Shown here in pieces: positions 43,759 through 54,859 of a stretch of 64,000 bases of DNA. Position numbers and translations under genes: made by a program. Within the stretch, counting starts at the first letter, position 1. Each line of letters opens with the position of its first letter. This DNA is from Rheum nobile. Its lineage: Eukaryota > Streptophyta > Magnoliopsida > Caryophyllales > Polygonaceae. The notes under the pieces were generated by a model. The model was not told the DNA's origin, made no database searches, and saw only the letters and a program-made list of their open reading frames with translations. The stretch is taken from positions 9,776,501-9,840,500 of the forward strand of contig WOAB01000109.1 of the NCBI GenBank assembly GCA_027886185.1, read 5' to 3'.

Positions 43759-44343
43759 TCCCTTCTTGCAATTTCTTCCCTACTACCATCCTCTCTCTTT
43801 CTTTCGTCGCCGCTTCCCAGAGATCTTACTCGATGAAACTTTAGGTGGCCTCCTCTTGCCAATCTCGCGTCTCCAGCGACCTCCACTCTTCGACAGGTAG
43901 AGACTCTCTTCCTAGCTCCTTCTCTCTTCATCTTGTTTTCTACTTAATTTCATTCGATCGAGGGAAATCCGCGCGGTGTGATACTTTGAGAAGACTACTG
44001 CTTGGCTTGTGACGATTCTGGCGTGACCTTCGAATATTTCCAGTGGTATTCCTCAATTAAGGTACTCCTTCTGACTTTCCTTGCGTGATTTCCTAAGGCA
44101 GTTGCTCAATTTTGCTTCAATCGTAGGTTTGATGCATTTTGTCAATTCTTCTATATTCTAGGGGTTGCAGTAGGGGTGAAAAACTCCTTACCTTGCTCTT
44201 CTCTTACTGCACACGCTTCTTCTCCTTTTGTCAACCTTCTGCTTTACGATCCTCTTTTAGCCCCAAAGCGACGCTAATCATTTGTCATTTTGTTTTCTTT
44301 GTATTGTTTTGTTCAAAAACTGGCTCGTTGCAAAAAATTAGAG

Positions 44344-46477
44344 ATGAACTTTAAACACCAAGTGTCAGAGAGTTCGAGTGAGCGAACCCGATCGCCTTCA
44401 CCCGAAACTCGCCCTAGAAAAAGACGAGGCTCGTTACAAGGCTAGACATGATAAAGCATCGCCACATACCGAGGACAAGCTTTGTGACAAATCTTCCCTA
44501 TTGCCATCTAACGAGGGCAACCCTCGTGAAGAGGTTTCTCCATTGTCGTCCCCTTCGCTAATTACGCCAAAGGTACCCCGACTCTAGATTCTGAAGAAGC
44601 GGGTGAGGCGGCTACCTTTCTCTGAAGATGTCGTTTTCCGGGAGGATGATGGGGATGAATCCGTTCTTACCTCTGAATATCTGGAAGAGATAGCGAGATC
44701 TTATCCTTTTCCTAAAGGGTCCATATTGGCGCTTCCCGAGGAAGGTTCGCGAACATTGCACCACTACCCTAACTTTATGGTTGTGTGCCTTCCGGCTTTA
44801 GCGGCTGGGTTTCGCGTACCCATTCATCCTCTCTTCAAAGAGATATTAAACGCCCAAGGCACCAACCCCATCCAATTGAATCCAAATTCTTGGAGTAACT
44901 TCTGCTGCTTATTTCTTCACTGCCGCGAATTAAGAGTAGAGCCAACGTTGGAGGTAGTAAAGGCTTTGATTTCCACGCATGATATTTTCGAAGGATACTG
45001 GTCATGGAAGACCGAGTACACGCAGAAGGTTACTAAGCCTACTAACCTGGGTTCGTGGAAGAATGAATGGATCTTGCTCATAATCTCGGGCTCTTTTGGG
45101 GTCAATACTCGCCTTGGGAGAGCGCTTCACTTCTCCAGTCTCGCATCTAGCCCAATGAAAAAGGACAAACAACGGGAGATAAAGGCTTTGATAGCTAGGT
45201 TTAATCTAACACATCGTTACGAGTATGACCAACTGATAACCGCGGAGAGGCTCGAAGAGTTTGGATTGAGTTCCCCTCACCCACACGGGGGTGAGCAATT
45301 CTTGTCAGACAATGGCTGATACCGCGCAGATGTACCTCATCACCTATACGCGGGGGCACACCCATACTTGCTGTTGCTTCTTGCTTTTGATCATTGCTAA
45401 CTTGTTTTCGCTTTACTTCTTAGATTCTTTCTCCGTGAAGATGCTTGATTACTTGGATGACCTGGACGACTTGATGGTCGCTGAAGAGGAGAATCTTGAG
45501 GACCACTTGGACCAAGAGCATGGTGGAGCTTGAGAAGGTTCTCCATTTATTCCAGAGAGGCCAACAGATCCACATGACCCTGAGGGGGTGACTGGCGAAG
45601 GTGATGGGGACACTATTGATGCAGTTTCCAAAGGGAAGAAAGCTTATGCCGCAGACGCATACGACAGCCCTGAATGCCCTTTGGCTTCCATGAAGAAGAA
45701 AACCTCACGGGTGAAGAAGCCCAAAGTCCCTTCCAGAGCCCCCACAAACCCTTTGAGTCTTGCGTCAGACAACTTGAATACTGTATGCTTTGCCTTCTCT
45801 TTTTTTTTAAGTGGTCCTTTTACCTTTGCTCTAATTGCCCCCTTTTCTTTTTCAGATCGGGAAGTGATATCGCGAAGCTTTAGTGAGCTGAGAAAGGCAA
45901 GAGCTAAGGTTGTGCATGAAAGAGTTAACTGTTATCCGGGAGGAAAACTCGCGGATGAAGGAGGAGGGAGCTTCCTTCATCGAGGAGAGGGCCTCCTTCG
46001 CGGAGAAGGATAAAGCACTGCTCAAGGAAATTGAAGAGCTTCGCGGGCTTTGGGGTCTTGCTGGGGAAAATGAGGAGCTGAGAGGAAAAAGTGCTTACTC
46101 TGACGGAAGATTGCAAGAAAGCTAAGCAAGAATGCGTGGAGGAGTACGCGGGTGATTATCGTTTCAAGGCGCGTTACAATTATCATGCTGCTGCGGAGTA
46201 CTATTTTGGCGGTAAAGTGGGTATCAAGCAGATGGCTGATCATTACAAGGTTGTTCCCATTCAGTTTTCTCCCAGAGCTACTCAAGGGGTAACTTACAGA
46301 GGGATACCTCCTTATCCGATCCCTCCCATTGGGGCGGTTAAGGAAGATCATGATGGGGTCCTGGAATCTTGGACAATGAGGACTTTAAAAGATGGAAATC
46401 CCCTCATAAAGGAGGCAGCCCCAGGTGTATCAACTTCTGTTTCCGGACTTAAGCGTTCTCGGGAGGAATCTCCGTGA
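44344..46477 (+). pseudogene. Antisense accessory gene, putative gypsy-type transposon protein (PF04195-like)
   Basis: The central exon (44603-45319) encodes the typical block found in proteins annotated 'putative gypsy type transposon': LTSEYLEEIARSYPFPKG, FMVVCLPALAAGFRVPIHPLF, LNPNSWSNFCCLFLHCRELR. An intron with TTACTTCTTAG acceptor ends near 45422. A second intron runs from about GTATGC (45782) to TTTTTCAG (45856). Beyond it a Glu/Lys-rich coiled coil (ENSRMKEEGASFIEE, LKEIEELRG) leads to an aromatic C-terminal domain (YRFKARYNYHAAAEYYFGG) ending REESP. Lesions are a TAG at 44585, a TGA at 45531, and frameshifts near 45905 and 46092. Its role is unknown; the family is carried by Tat-type elements. 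The start (ATG 44344, MNFKHQVSESS) is uncertain. Confidence 0.65.
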
Positions 46478-46655
46478 ATGGAGCCCCCAAGCGCTACCAC
46501 CCCTCATTCTTAGTTTGGCTTTCATTGCTTTGTTCGCATGTAATGTTCTATCTTCTTCGCGCTGTCCTTATGGTACTTCCATCCGTGGTTCCGTTGTTTA
46601 AACAATGTCCCTTCGCGGACGCGTTACGTTGTTATGGATTTTTGCTTCTTTCCTT

Positions 46656-48740
46656 TGTAATACCCCTCATTTTTATTAAGGGTATTTGGGTAATTTCCCC
46701 AACCCTCGTTCTGTAATCATGTCACTTTCGAAGAAGTTTGGATTTTCTGTAATGTGTAGGATCTCTGTAATAATTCCCTGAGTGGTATAAAATACATTCG
46801 ATGTATTTTCGCGGCTTAGAGTATTTGTTTGGGTACAAATATATAATTTTTGGGACTCAAACCCATGATAATCGTTCCCTGAGCAAGCGGACTCGGAAGA
46901 TTTCCGCGACCGCGGAAGATTTCCGCGACCGCGGAAGATTTCCGCGACCGCGGAAGATTTCCGCGACCGCGGAAGATTTCCGCGACCGCGGAAGATTTCC
47001 GCGACCGCGGAAGATTTCCGCGACCGCGGAAGATTTCCGCGACCGCGGAAGATTTCCGCGACCGCGGAAGATTTCCGCGACCGCGGAAGATTTCCGCGAC
47101 CGCGGAAGATTTCCGCGACCGCGGAAGATTTCCGCGACCGCGGAAGATTTCCGCGACCGCGGAAGATTTCCGCGACCGCGGAAGATTTCCGCGACCGCGG
47201 AAGATTTCCGCGACCGCGGAAGATTTCCGCGACCGCGGAAGATTTCCGCGACCGCGGAAGATTTCCGCGACCGCGGAAGATTTCCGCGACCGCGGAAGAT
47301 TTCCGCGGATGCCTCGTCTTCCTCCGCGCCTCGTCGAACGCATCGCCGTCGATCCTCTGAGCTGCCGTCGATCTGGTCGGGGGGCTGCTCCTCCTTTGGC
47401 TATAAATGGGGGCCGAGTTGGAGGGTTTTGGGCATCCGAAAATCAGATCTCCCCTCTCTCTCTCTCGTGTTTTCATCGCCGGAAATTTGTGGTGTCGTCG
47501 GAGCTCTCGCCGGAAGTTGTGGTGGCCGTGGGGTGGTGCATTGGAAGCGCGGTGAGGATAGGAGTCGAAGCCCTCTCGCCTCGAGCCCAGTCGTGTCGTC
47601 GCCGGTGAGAATTTAGCCGATTTGGGGTCGCCGAGTTCACGGCCGTGACCGCGGACATGAACTGCTGCGACCGCGGACGATGTCCAGTCGGCCGCGACCG
47701 CGGACATGAACTGCCGTGACCGCGGATGATGTCCAGACGTCCGCAACCGCGGAATCCAAGCCGCGACTGCGGTTTGCCTTAGCAAACGCGATCGTGGCCT
47801 TGGACAAACCGGTCTCGGACAGGACCCTCGTTCTTTCGGTTCCGTTCGTTTTTCCTTAGATTCATATTATTAATTGTCGAATCTAACCTAGGGTTTCGTC
47901 GTGGGTCGTTGTCGTAGGAATCTGTAATCCGATTTCCGTTCCCGTTCCGGACCCAAAAACCCATCGTCGCTCAATCGTTCGTCTAGACTAAGGCAAGTGG
48001 CGGTTCTCTCTTGCTTATCATTCCATGTTTCCATTAATTATCAATTGTTTTTAATTGTTAATTAAATTGGGATGAAGGTTGTTTTCATTTGGGAACAGTT
48101 TTGATAAACGTATGTGATATAAAAAGTAATATTATAATAGGTTGTATATACTGCTAGAAACAACGCTATTATATATGTTATTGCCATAATGGTATTGATG
48201 TGGACTATTGTGTGGTTTTAACTGTTTAGTTAGAACGAGTATTCGTAGGAACGCTATGTACCTTGCGAGGTCTAGTCGTTTCTTTATAACTGGTATTAGG
48301 AAGATTTTTCCCTAGTACTTTCTCTGGTCATGACTGTACCCTTACTCAGGGTAGGTGCACACAGCTGGTGCCGACACTCGGGATTTATCCCCTCCAATAT
48401 CTCTCGTGTTGAGACTATATATCTTAAAAGCTTATAACGTAATTGTGCATTTTGGAATTAAATAAGATAAGTGTGATTATGCACATAATTAATATACCAT
48501 CGGGCGAGTACAACGTGGAAATCGCCCGGACTTCGATTAAAGTAAGTCCTCCTTCCAAATCTGAATTCGCATTGCGCGGTGAGGTTGGTCGTGGACCCAA
48601 ATGGTCAAGTCTTTTTAAAAACGCTTGTGCGAAATTATAACGTTCCTGAACACTTGTCATACGTTCCGATAAGACTCAATCCTTTGGAGTCTTATCTTCA
48701 CACGTTTCCCATAAGACTCAATCTTCCAGAGTCTTCTCGT
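46656..48740 (+). mobile_element. LTR fragment related to the array LTRs, plus strand
   Basis: It starts TGTAATACCCC and shares ordered blocks with the minus-strand array LTR: AATAGGTTGTATAT, ACTGTTTAGTTAGAACGAGT, ATTCGTAGGAACG, AGTCGTTTCTTTATAA, TATAACGTAATTGTG and GACTCAATC. Spacer sequence is entirely different. A TATA box (TATAAATGG, 47401) precedes the shared blocks. It stops matching near 48740 before the expected LTR end and has no primer site or gag, so it is truncated. It sits in the 3' region of the antisense gene. Confidence 0.7.
46896..47307. repeat. 19-bp tandem repeat, 21 full copies plus a partial one
   Basis: The unit is GAAGATTTCCGCGACCGCG. Starts at 46896 and 47295 are exactly 21 units apart and the copies look identical. 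Each unit boundary creates the palindrome CCGCGG. Because 19 is not a multiple of 3 and contains no stop on either strand, long false ORFs run through it in several frames. Diverged relatives of the unit (GCGACCGCGGA) recur at 47640-47770. Confidence 0.95.
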
Positions 48741-49049
48741 GATCTTTTTGTTTTTTCTCCTTCGTATTTTGTTCGCGTATAACCCTCATTCTCCTCCCAT
48801 CCCTTCTTTTAGTTTGCGAACTGAAAGAAGGATAGAAGAGGGGGTTATGAGGGGGGTAGTTTTGTTGTCACTCGTGGATGTAGCGTTGTGGCCCCGTAGG
48901 GGTTCATTTGTAACATAGGGTACGCGTAGTTCGTATAAACAAGTACTTTTGGCAAGCTCTGTATTGCAATGGAAATGACAATGTATTTACAAGCTCTTTT
49001 TTTATATTTGTACTGGTAAAAAAGGTAAAATATTTAGACTTTCTATCTA
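48741..49049. other. No gene; contains an imperfect hairpin
   Basis: At 48778-48862 arms ATAACCCTCATTCTCC...CCCTTCTTTT and GAAAGAAGGATAGAAGAGG...GGTTATGAG pair around AGTTTGCGAACT. The rest shows nothing recognisable and is probably the 3' region of the Tat-like antisense gene. Confidence 0.4.
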
Positions 49050-49057
49050 CTTCTTCG
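49050..49057. repeat. Target-site duplication CTTCTTCG, left copy
   Basis: The same eight bases follow the element at 49794-49801. Confidence 0.85.
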
Positions 49058-49793
49058 CAGGGACGGACGCAAGATTTTAGTCTAGTGGAGGCTAAAATTT
49101 CAAAGAGTAAAATATAAACGCTCAAACTATTTTGTTTACCTAATATCATTGAGCAAAATTTAAAAACTTAATGGGAAAATTTAATTACCCCGCCCATCTT
49201 GAATGAGAAAAATTTGTATCACGCTGAATTTAGATAATGCAAATAAAAAGTTATATCAATTTTCTTACATTCTTATAAATGAGATATTTTAGTCGGTGGA
49301 TAAAAGACATTGTTTACACTAAGTCTATCGCATGCCTTACACTACCAACCCCAATTTCATACAAACCCTATATTCGAACCAAAATAAAAGTTTGCTCAAA
49401 TTGATCCAAAAATTACACAATTGTAAAAAAAAACCATAATTATTTACTACTATTTGTGCGTAAATTCAACATATTTGTATAAAAAATTCATTTTGAATTT
49501 TTAAAATCCATAAACCCTAAATATAGAAAATTCTAACACAAATAAAGATAGATATAGAAGATGTATTGCATTTTTTAGGGGTCTTGTGTTCAAATTTTGG
49601 ATAAAGTTGTAATTTTTAGTATCTTTTAGGGTTATTTAAACATTTTAATTGAAAGATTATTTTATTAAAAATTGAATTATATAAGCAGTTTTAGAAAAGA
49701 AAAAAAAACATTAAGAATTAATACTAATTATTTTTTTCGAAAATTCCAGTGGGGGCCACAGCCCCCACTGGGCCTAAGCTAGGTCTGTCACTG
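49058..49793. mobile_element. hAT-type MITE, 736 bp
   Basis: The ends are CAGGGACGGAC and, reversed, CAGTGACAGAC. A perfect 8-bp duplication (CTTCTTCG) flanks it, the hAT hallmark. There is no coding region and the interior is AT-rich. The left end CAGGGACGGACGCAAGATTTTAG resembles that of the larger hAT element at 50376 (CAGGGACGGAGCCAGGATTT). The right end holds a local palindrome GGGGGCCACAGCCCCC. Confidence 0.85.
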
Positions 49794-49801
49794 CTTCTTC
49801 G
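49794..49801. repeat. Target-site duplication CTTCTTCG, right copy
   Basis: It matches 49050-49057. Confidence 0.85.
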
Positions 49802-50036
49802 TGTTCATTCTTGCTTCAACACTTTTGCTTGCGAACAGCTCCCTGTCATAGCTCTTTGAAGGCCTACCTGGTCATTTTTTGTTTTTTCGACTGGTTAAGC
49901 AAAAGATTATAAGAAATCAATCACGATAGGGTATTGCAACGATATGTGCTAGGTGATCGCCTTAAGTTCTTGCTCGCGATGATCGCCTTTCTTTATTGCT
50001 TCACGACTCTTGCTCGTGTGTCTTGGTCTTTGAAAC

Positions 50037-50225
50037 TTGCTTTAACGACTTGCTTGCACAAAACTTGCCTTCACGACTTGCTTTCTCAAAACTTGCTTTC
50101 ACGACTTGCTTTCTCAAAACTTGCTTTCACAACTTGCTCGCTCAAAACTTGCTCTTAACACTTGCTTTCTCAAAACTTGCTTTCACAATACTTGCTTTCA
50201 AACTCGCGCTTCTTAAAACTTGCCT
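50037..50225. repeat. Minisatellite of about 27 bp, (A)ACTTGCTTTC units
   Basis: Half-units ACTTGCTTTCTCAAA and ACTTGCTTTCACG alternate about six times with increasing divergence to the right. ORFs here are artefacts of the repeat. Confidence 0.75.
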
Positions 50226-50375
50226 TCCTACATATTGCACACAGAAATTGCTTTTAGGGTCTTGCTTATTCTCATGTCACGCATTGCATATTGCTCAATC
50301 ACATTGCTTTAATGTATTGCTCATTCGTATACCTTGACATCGCCTGTTGGTTGGCCTCAGGCCCATACTCTCAAT

Positions 50376-53300
50376 CAGGGACGGAGCCAGGATTTCAGAT
50401 GAGGGGGGGCTAAAATTTATATAGTTACTTAGATCTGGCGTAGCTTAAATTCGATTTAGCTAAAATTAATTTTAAATAAAATAAATGTAATACATAAAAT
50501 ATGAAATCACATTAATTTTGTTTGTTACAATAACATCCTTCGAGGTGCCATGTTCTGAAATCTTACAATAATATCGTCATTCTCAATACATCTCACCACA
50601 TCTTTCTCAATATACACAATCAGACAATCATTCATGAAATCATCTCCTAGTCGATTGCGTAATGAGCTTTTCACAAGCTTCATAGCAGAAAAAACTCTCT
50701 CCACAGTAGCTGTTGCAACAGGTAAAAGCAAAGCTAACTTCACAAGAAGAAATACCAGAGGATAGACACGATGCTTCTTCAACTGAACCAATTTCTTCGA
50801 GAGCTCACTAATACCAGAAAGGTTGGCAAACTGATCATTTGAGCGCACATCAATAATATAACAATCAAGTTGATGCTCAAGTGCCATTATATCAGTAACA
50901 GAATACTCATTCGGGTAAAACTCTGCAAATCGAATCAACTTGATCTTGTCAAATGCCGCGAATGCATCACTCGGATCAAGACATGACATGCACAACAACA
51001 ACTCTGTATTCACCTCATTGAAGCAATTATTCAACTCCTGAAGCTGCAAATCAATTACGTTATAGAACAACTCCACACGATAGAAATGCAAAATGGTAGT
51101 TTCTTCAACATTCCGACGAGATCTTCCTTGGATCACATACAAGTCTTCCTTATTTGGGACACTGATATTGCGCTTGGTGCAAAATGAAGCAACTTTCTCC
51201 CACAATGATTCCCATCCTACATCTCTCATCTATTGGAGTAACTGTTTGGTGTTCCTAACAGGATTCATTACATTGACAATATCTTGATCTTTTCTCTGCA
51301 AAGCTTATGACAAATCATTTGAAACTCCCAAAATATCCTTCATCAAGAATAAGCAGAATATAAACTGAAAGCACTGAATCGATTCAAGAAGAGCATCTGC
51401 TTGACCTCTATGCTTTTGAATTGTTGAATCACTAGAAATGGCTATAAGCACCTCAACTGTTGGATCAAATAAACAAATCAAACTCACCAATGTTCTGTAG
51501 TGAGAACCCCAACGTGTTGCTCCTGCTCGACCCAATGATACTTCTTGATTTTGTCCCCTTCCAGACAATATTTCACCTTCAAGAAGCCCTTCAATTACTT
51601 TCTCAAATGATTTCTCTCGAAGCATGTCTTTTCTTTTGCATGATGCGCCAACAATATTTGTCAACATAGAGATGACATCAAAGAACTTACTTACTTTTAG
51701 GTGACTTTCAGCTACATTTACAAGTGCCAATTGCAGCTGATGAGCAAAACAATGAATGTAATGAGCAGATTGATTCTCCATCAATATCAAACTTTTCAAA
51801 CCATTAAATTCACCCGATATTGCTAGCTCCATCATAACCTTGTCCTCGAAAACTTGAAATACTGAAACCATGCTTACAGAAAAGAGCCTCAATGTTCATT
51901 TTCAAGGACAAAGCAGTGGTGTCAGCAACATGAACAATCCCAAGAAAACGCTCTACAACATATCCTCTATCATCCACAAAATGCAGAACCACTGCCATTT
52001 GTTCTTTCACAGATATATCACGAGCTTCATCAACTAAAATAGAAAACAAATCATCACCCAAATCTCTAATGATTGCATTTGTTGTCTCTACTGCAATTGT
52101 ATTCATAATATCTTTCTGAATGTCAGGTGATGTCAATTTCAAATTCAGGGGTGCATTATCCAACACAACTTTCATAACATCATCACTATGGTCAGCAAGG
52201 AATTTCAAGATTTCAAGAAAGTTTCCTTGATTACTTGATTCATCAGATTCATCATTTCCACGAAAAGCCAATCCTTGCAGCAAAAGGAATCTAATACAAT
52301 CAACGGATGCAATCAATCTAGCACGATAATCCATCCGACTCTGCTCGGAATGATTAGACAAACAAACTTCTATATGTTGTTTTTGATGCATCAAATCGTC
52401 ACAAGCAAGCACATATCTGTTATGAACACTGTTATGGTCACCAACATGAAGAACAAATCTATCTTTCTTCTTCCAGTTTCTAAACCCTTCCCCGACAAAT
52501 GAATCCCCACCTCCTTGACTACCATGATCAGGTTTGAAAAGATATCACGGCAAACAAAATGCAGCATCTTTGGATATACTATATTCCAGCCAACCACTAT
52601 AGTCTTCTAACCTGTTCTTAACCCTGGGTCTGCAGGCAACTCATCAAAATCAACCTCAACTTCAACCTCAGAAGTAGGCAAATTCGAAACACTTGATGGA
52701 ATAGGATTAGAACTTGAGACTACATTAGGTGAATTAGAATTTTGTGATCCATCAATACTTGAAAAATATCTCTTCATTTTTCTGAAAAATCAAAATATGT
52801 AACTACATTAGCCATACAAAATAATTTTAACAAACACAACACAATATCACATAGACATGTGAATAAATTTCTAAATCAATTCCTAAAATAATTTTGTAAA
52901 ATCAGTAGTCATTTTGCAGCATTTACGTGTAATTTGTAAACACTTCAATAAAATACCAATTCCTAAATATTCAGAACCGATAATTCTGTGCAGCTGAACT
53001 GCTGAAGACAGGAATCTGCTGAACTATTGTTTCATTTGTTTGCAAATTGCAATTAATTGACAAATTAAGTTAACAAATTACTAACTTGTTACGGTGTTAC
53101 CTGTACAGCTGTGCTATCTCTTGAGTCTTGAAGACTGAAGATAGGAACTGGCCGCCGAACTGCTGAAGCCTGAAGATCCAAATCGGAATTTGCTGAACTG
53201 CTGAAGGAAGCTGTGAGCCTGTGAAGACAAGTAGTAATTTCACATAGATTAAGTAAATTGGCAAGTAGGCAAGTAGCAATTTCACAGGAACTCGGGATTC

Positions 53301-53771
53301 AGGAAGAGAAGTGAACTCAGGAAGAGAAGTCGGAATCACGCCTCACCTCACGAGTCACGGCTGGATTTCCGGTTGCCGGATTTGCCGAAGACGAAGACAG
53401 ATGCGGGACGCCGATTGCCGGATTTGCCGAAGAGGCAAAGACGACGAAGCGGTGAAGCCGGTGAAGGAGACTAGGAGAGGGGCTGTCACTCTGTCAGCCT
53501 GAGGGAGAAGGAGGTCGCGCCGCCGTCCATCGGACCGCCGGAGTAGTGGACTGGCTGGAGAAGTGGAGAAGGAGGTGACGAGGTCGATCGATGTGTGTTG
53601 CCGTGTTGGGAGAAGGAGGAGTGGAGGTCGCTGATTCGAGCTTTGAAAATTTTGGAATATTAGGGCCGGCTGGGGTGGGACTTGGGAGAATGGAAGGCTT
53701 TAGGTTAGAAATTTAAAAAAAAAAAAAAAAAATCCAGAGGGGGCTATAGGCCCCACATGGCTCCTTCCCTG
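50376..53771 (-). mobile_element. hAT transposon, decayed autonomous type
   Basis: The ends are CAGGGACGGAGCCAGG and, reversed, CAGGGAAGGAGCCATG, 3396 bp apart, with a transposase gene on the minus strand. The flanks CTCTCAAT and GTCCCAGC agree at only four of eight positions, so the duplication has decayed or one end is not the original. Confidence 0.8.
50525..52777 (-). pseudogene. hAT transposase (ZMYM1-like/DUF4371 type), multiple lesions
   Basis: It starts MKRYFSSIDGSQNS and has the LPADPGLRT phrase typical of the TTF-zinc-finger hAT subgroup, but the zinc-finger part is disrupted by a stop near 52607. The DUF4371 region is readable (VLDNAPLNLKL, FSILVDEARDISVKEQM, GQGYDGASNI), then HCFAHQLQLALV and ATRWGSHYRTLVSL. 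The hATC dimerisation domain ends it (LLLPVATATVERVFSAMKLV, SLRNRLGDDFMNDCLIVYIE). Lesions are a frameshift around 51830-51890, an in-frame TAA at about 51305, and a TAG at about 51232. Transposase would cut and paste elements with matching TIRs. It is inactive now, but the family could have mobilised the MITE at 49058. Confidence 0.85.
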
Positions 53772-54059
53772 GTCCCAGCTACATGATATCGGCATATGGG
53801 TGTTCTCTAGTCATTCTCGTCTTCCTCATACTCAATCAGCATTAACTCTGGATTTATGGCTCGGGAAGTACGCGAATCCAACCAGATGTGACCCTTCTGT
53901 TGCAGCTTAGTTTTTGAGTTGAGCTGAGCTTCGCGAGCTCGTCCGCCCTCAAATTTCCCTCCGCGGGATTGCTTGAATGTTAAACTGGTCAAAGGTTGCG
54001 GACATCGTCTTTACTCTTGACTGGTACGCGGTCAAGTTTCATGTCTTAGCTTCGTAGAC
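53772..54059 (-). other. Decayed 3' part of Tat-like gag region
   Basis: Minus-strand codons show scattered gag-like phrases with several stops. No intact ORF is seen. Confidence 0.35.
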
Positions 54060-54799
54060 TCCCTGTACCTGCTTTACGACTCCCTGTTCAGGACCTCCTG
54101 CATGTTGAGCTTTCTTTTCTGGGAGCATCCGAAGTGGGCCATGAAGGAGTCTACGAGCTGTTGGAAGCCATCGATGCTCTTCGCGGGGAGGCTTATCATC
54201 CACATTAAAGTCGGCCCTGCAAGGGTGTTGGGGAAGCACTTGCACATTGTAGGCTCGTCAGCCTTACTCGCGAGTATCAGGTATTGGTATCGGGATAAGT
54301 GATCTCTGGGGTCATCCTCTCATGTATACTCCTTGAATGTTGGAATTTTGAAGTCTGGGGGAGGAGGTGCCAACAGTATATGGTCCGCGAAGGCCGTGGA
54401 CCCGAAAAGCGCTAACGGGACCTCTGGAGCCGTGTACCCTGGGTAGTACTGATATGCATAGTCCGTACAAGGCCTTTGATGCGATTCTCTTCGCAGCATG
54501 TATTGGGGAGGCTCATAGGTGATTGAAATTTGATCTGCCTGGAACCGCTCCCCATATCCTTCGCGATGCCCCTCCGCGAAGCGAGGCTCCTGAGGAGCGA
54601 GCTCGGGTTGGTGTTGCGGTTGAGTGGGTGCTTGTGGCAAGTACTCTTGGCAGGCTTTTTGCCATTTTTGGAAGTGGCGAAACTGCTCCCACTCCTCTTC
54701 GTTAAGGAGCACCTCTCGTGTGTGAGTGCTAGGCTTCTGGTGAAGTGATTGAATCTCCTCCTCGACTCTTACTAGTGAGTTTTCACATACCGCGGCCAT
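54060..54799 (-). pseudogene. Tat-like gag
   Basis: It begins MAAVCENSLVRVEEEIQSLH, has a Gln/Pro-rich stretch (QAPTQPQHQPELAPQEP), then the gag entry phrase PPPDFKIPTFKEYT. A TGA at about 54320 follows, and the same frame continues with EDDPRDHLSRYQYLILAS, MCKCFPNTLAGPTLMWMISL and IDGFQQLVDSFMAHF, the retrotransposon gag domain. Further stops follow after about 54075. It lies directly downstream of the primer site. No zinc knuckle, protease or other pol domain follows. Confidence 0.75.
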
Positions 54800-54840
54800 T
54801 GCTGCCTGTTTACCTAGTCGAACTTAGCTGCGCGAGGACC

Positions 54841-54858
54841 TCCCCACAGTCGGCGCCA
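54841..54858 (-). promoter_or_regulatory. Primer-binding site of the Tat-like element
   Basis: On the minus strand TGGCGCCGACTGTGGGGA begins one base after the LTR end CAACA. The TGGCGCCG(T/A)CTGTGGGGA form is common in Tat-type elements. Confidence 0.8.
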
Positions 54859-54859
54859 G

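Noticed and set aside
46676..47785. Long ORFs on both strands (271 to 369 codons) with RSRKSSAVAEIFRG-like repeats
   Set aside because: They come from the 19-bp tandem repeat, which has no stop in any frame; codon periodicity shifts every unit, so no protein is implied.
50368..53779. 8-bp target duplication for the larger hAT element
   Set aside because: CTCTCAAT and GTCCCAGC agree at only four positions, too few to claim a duplication.
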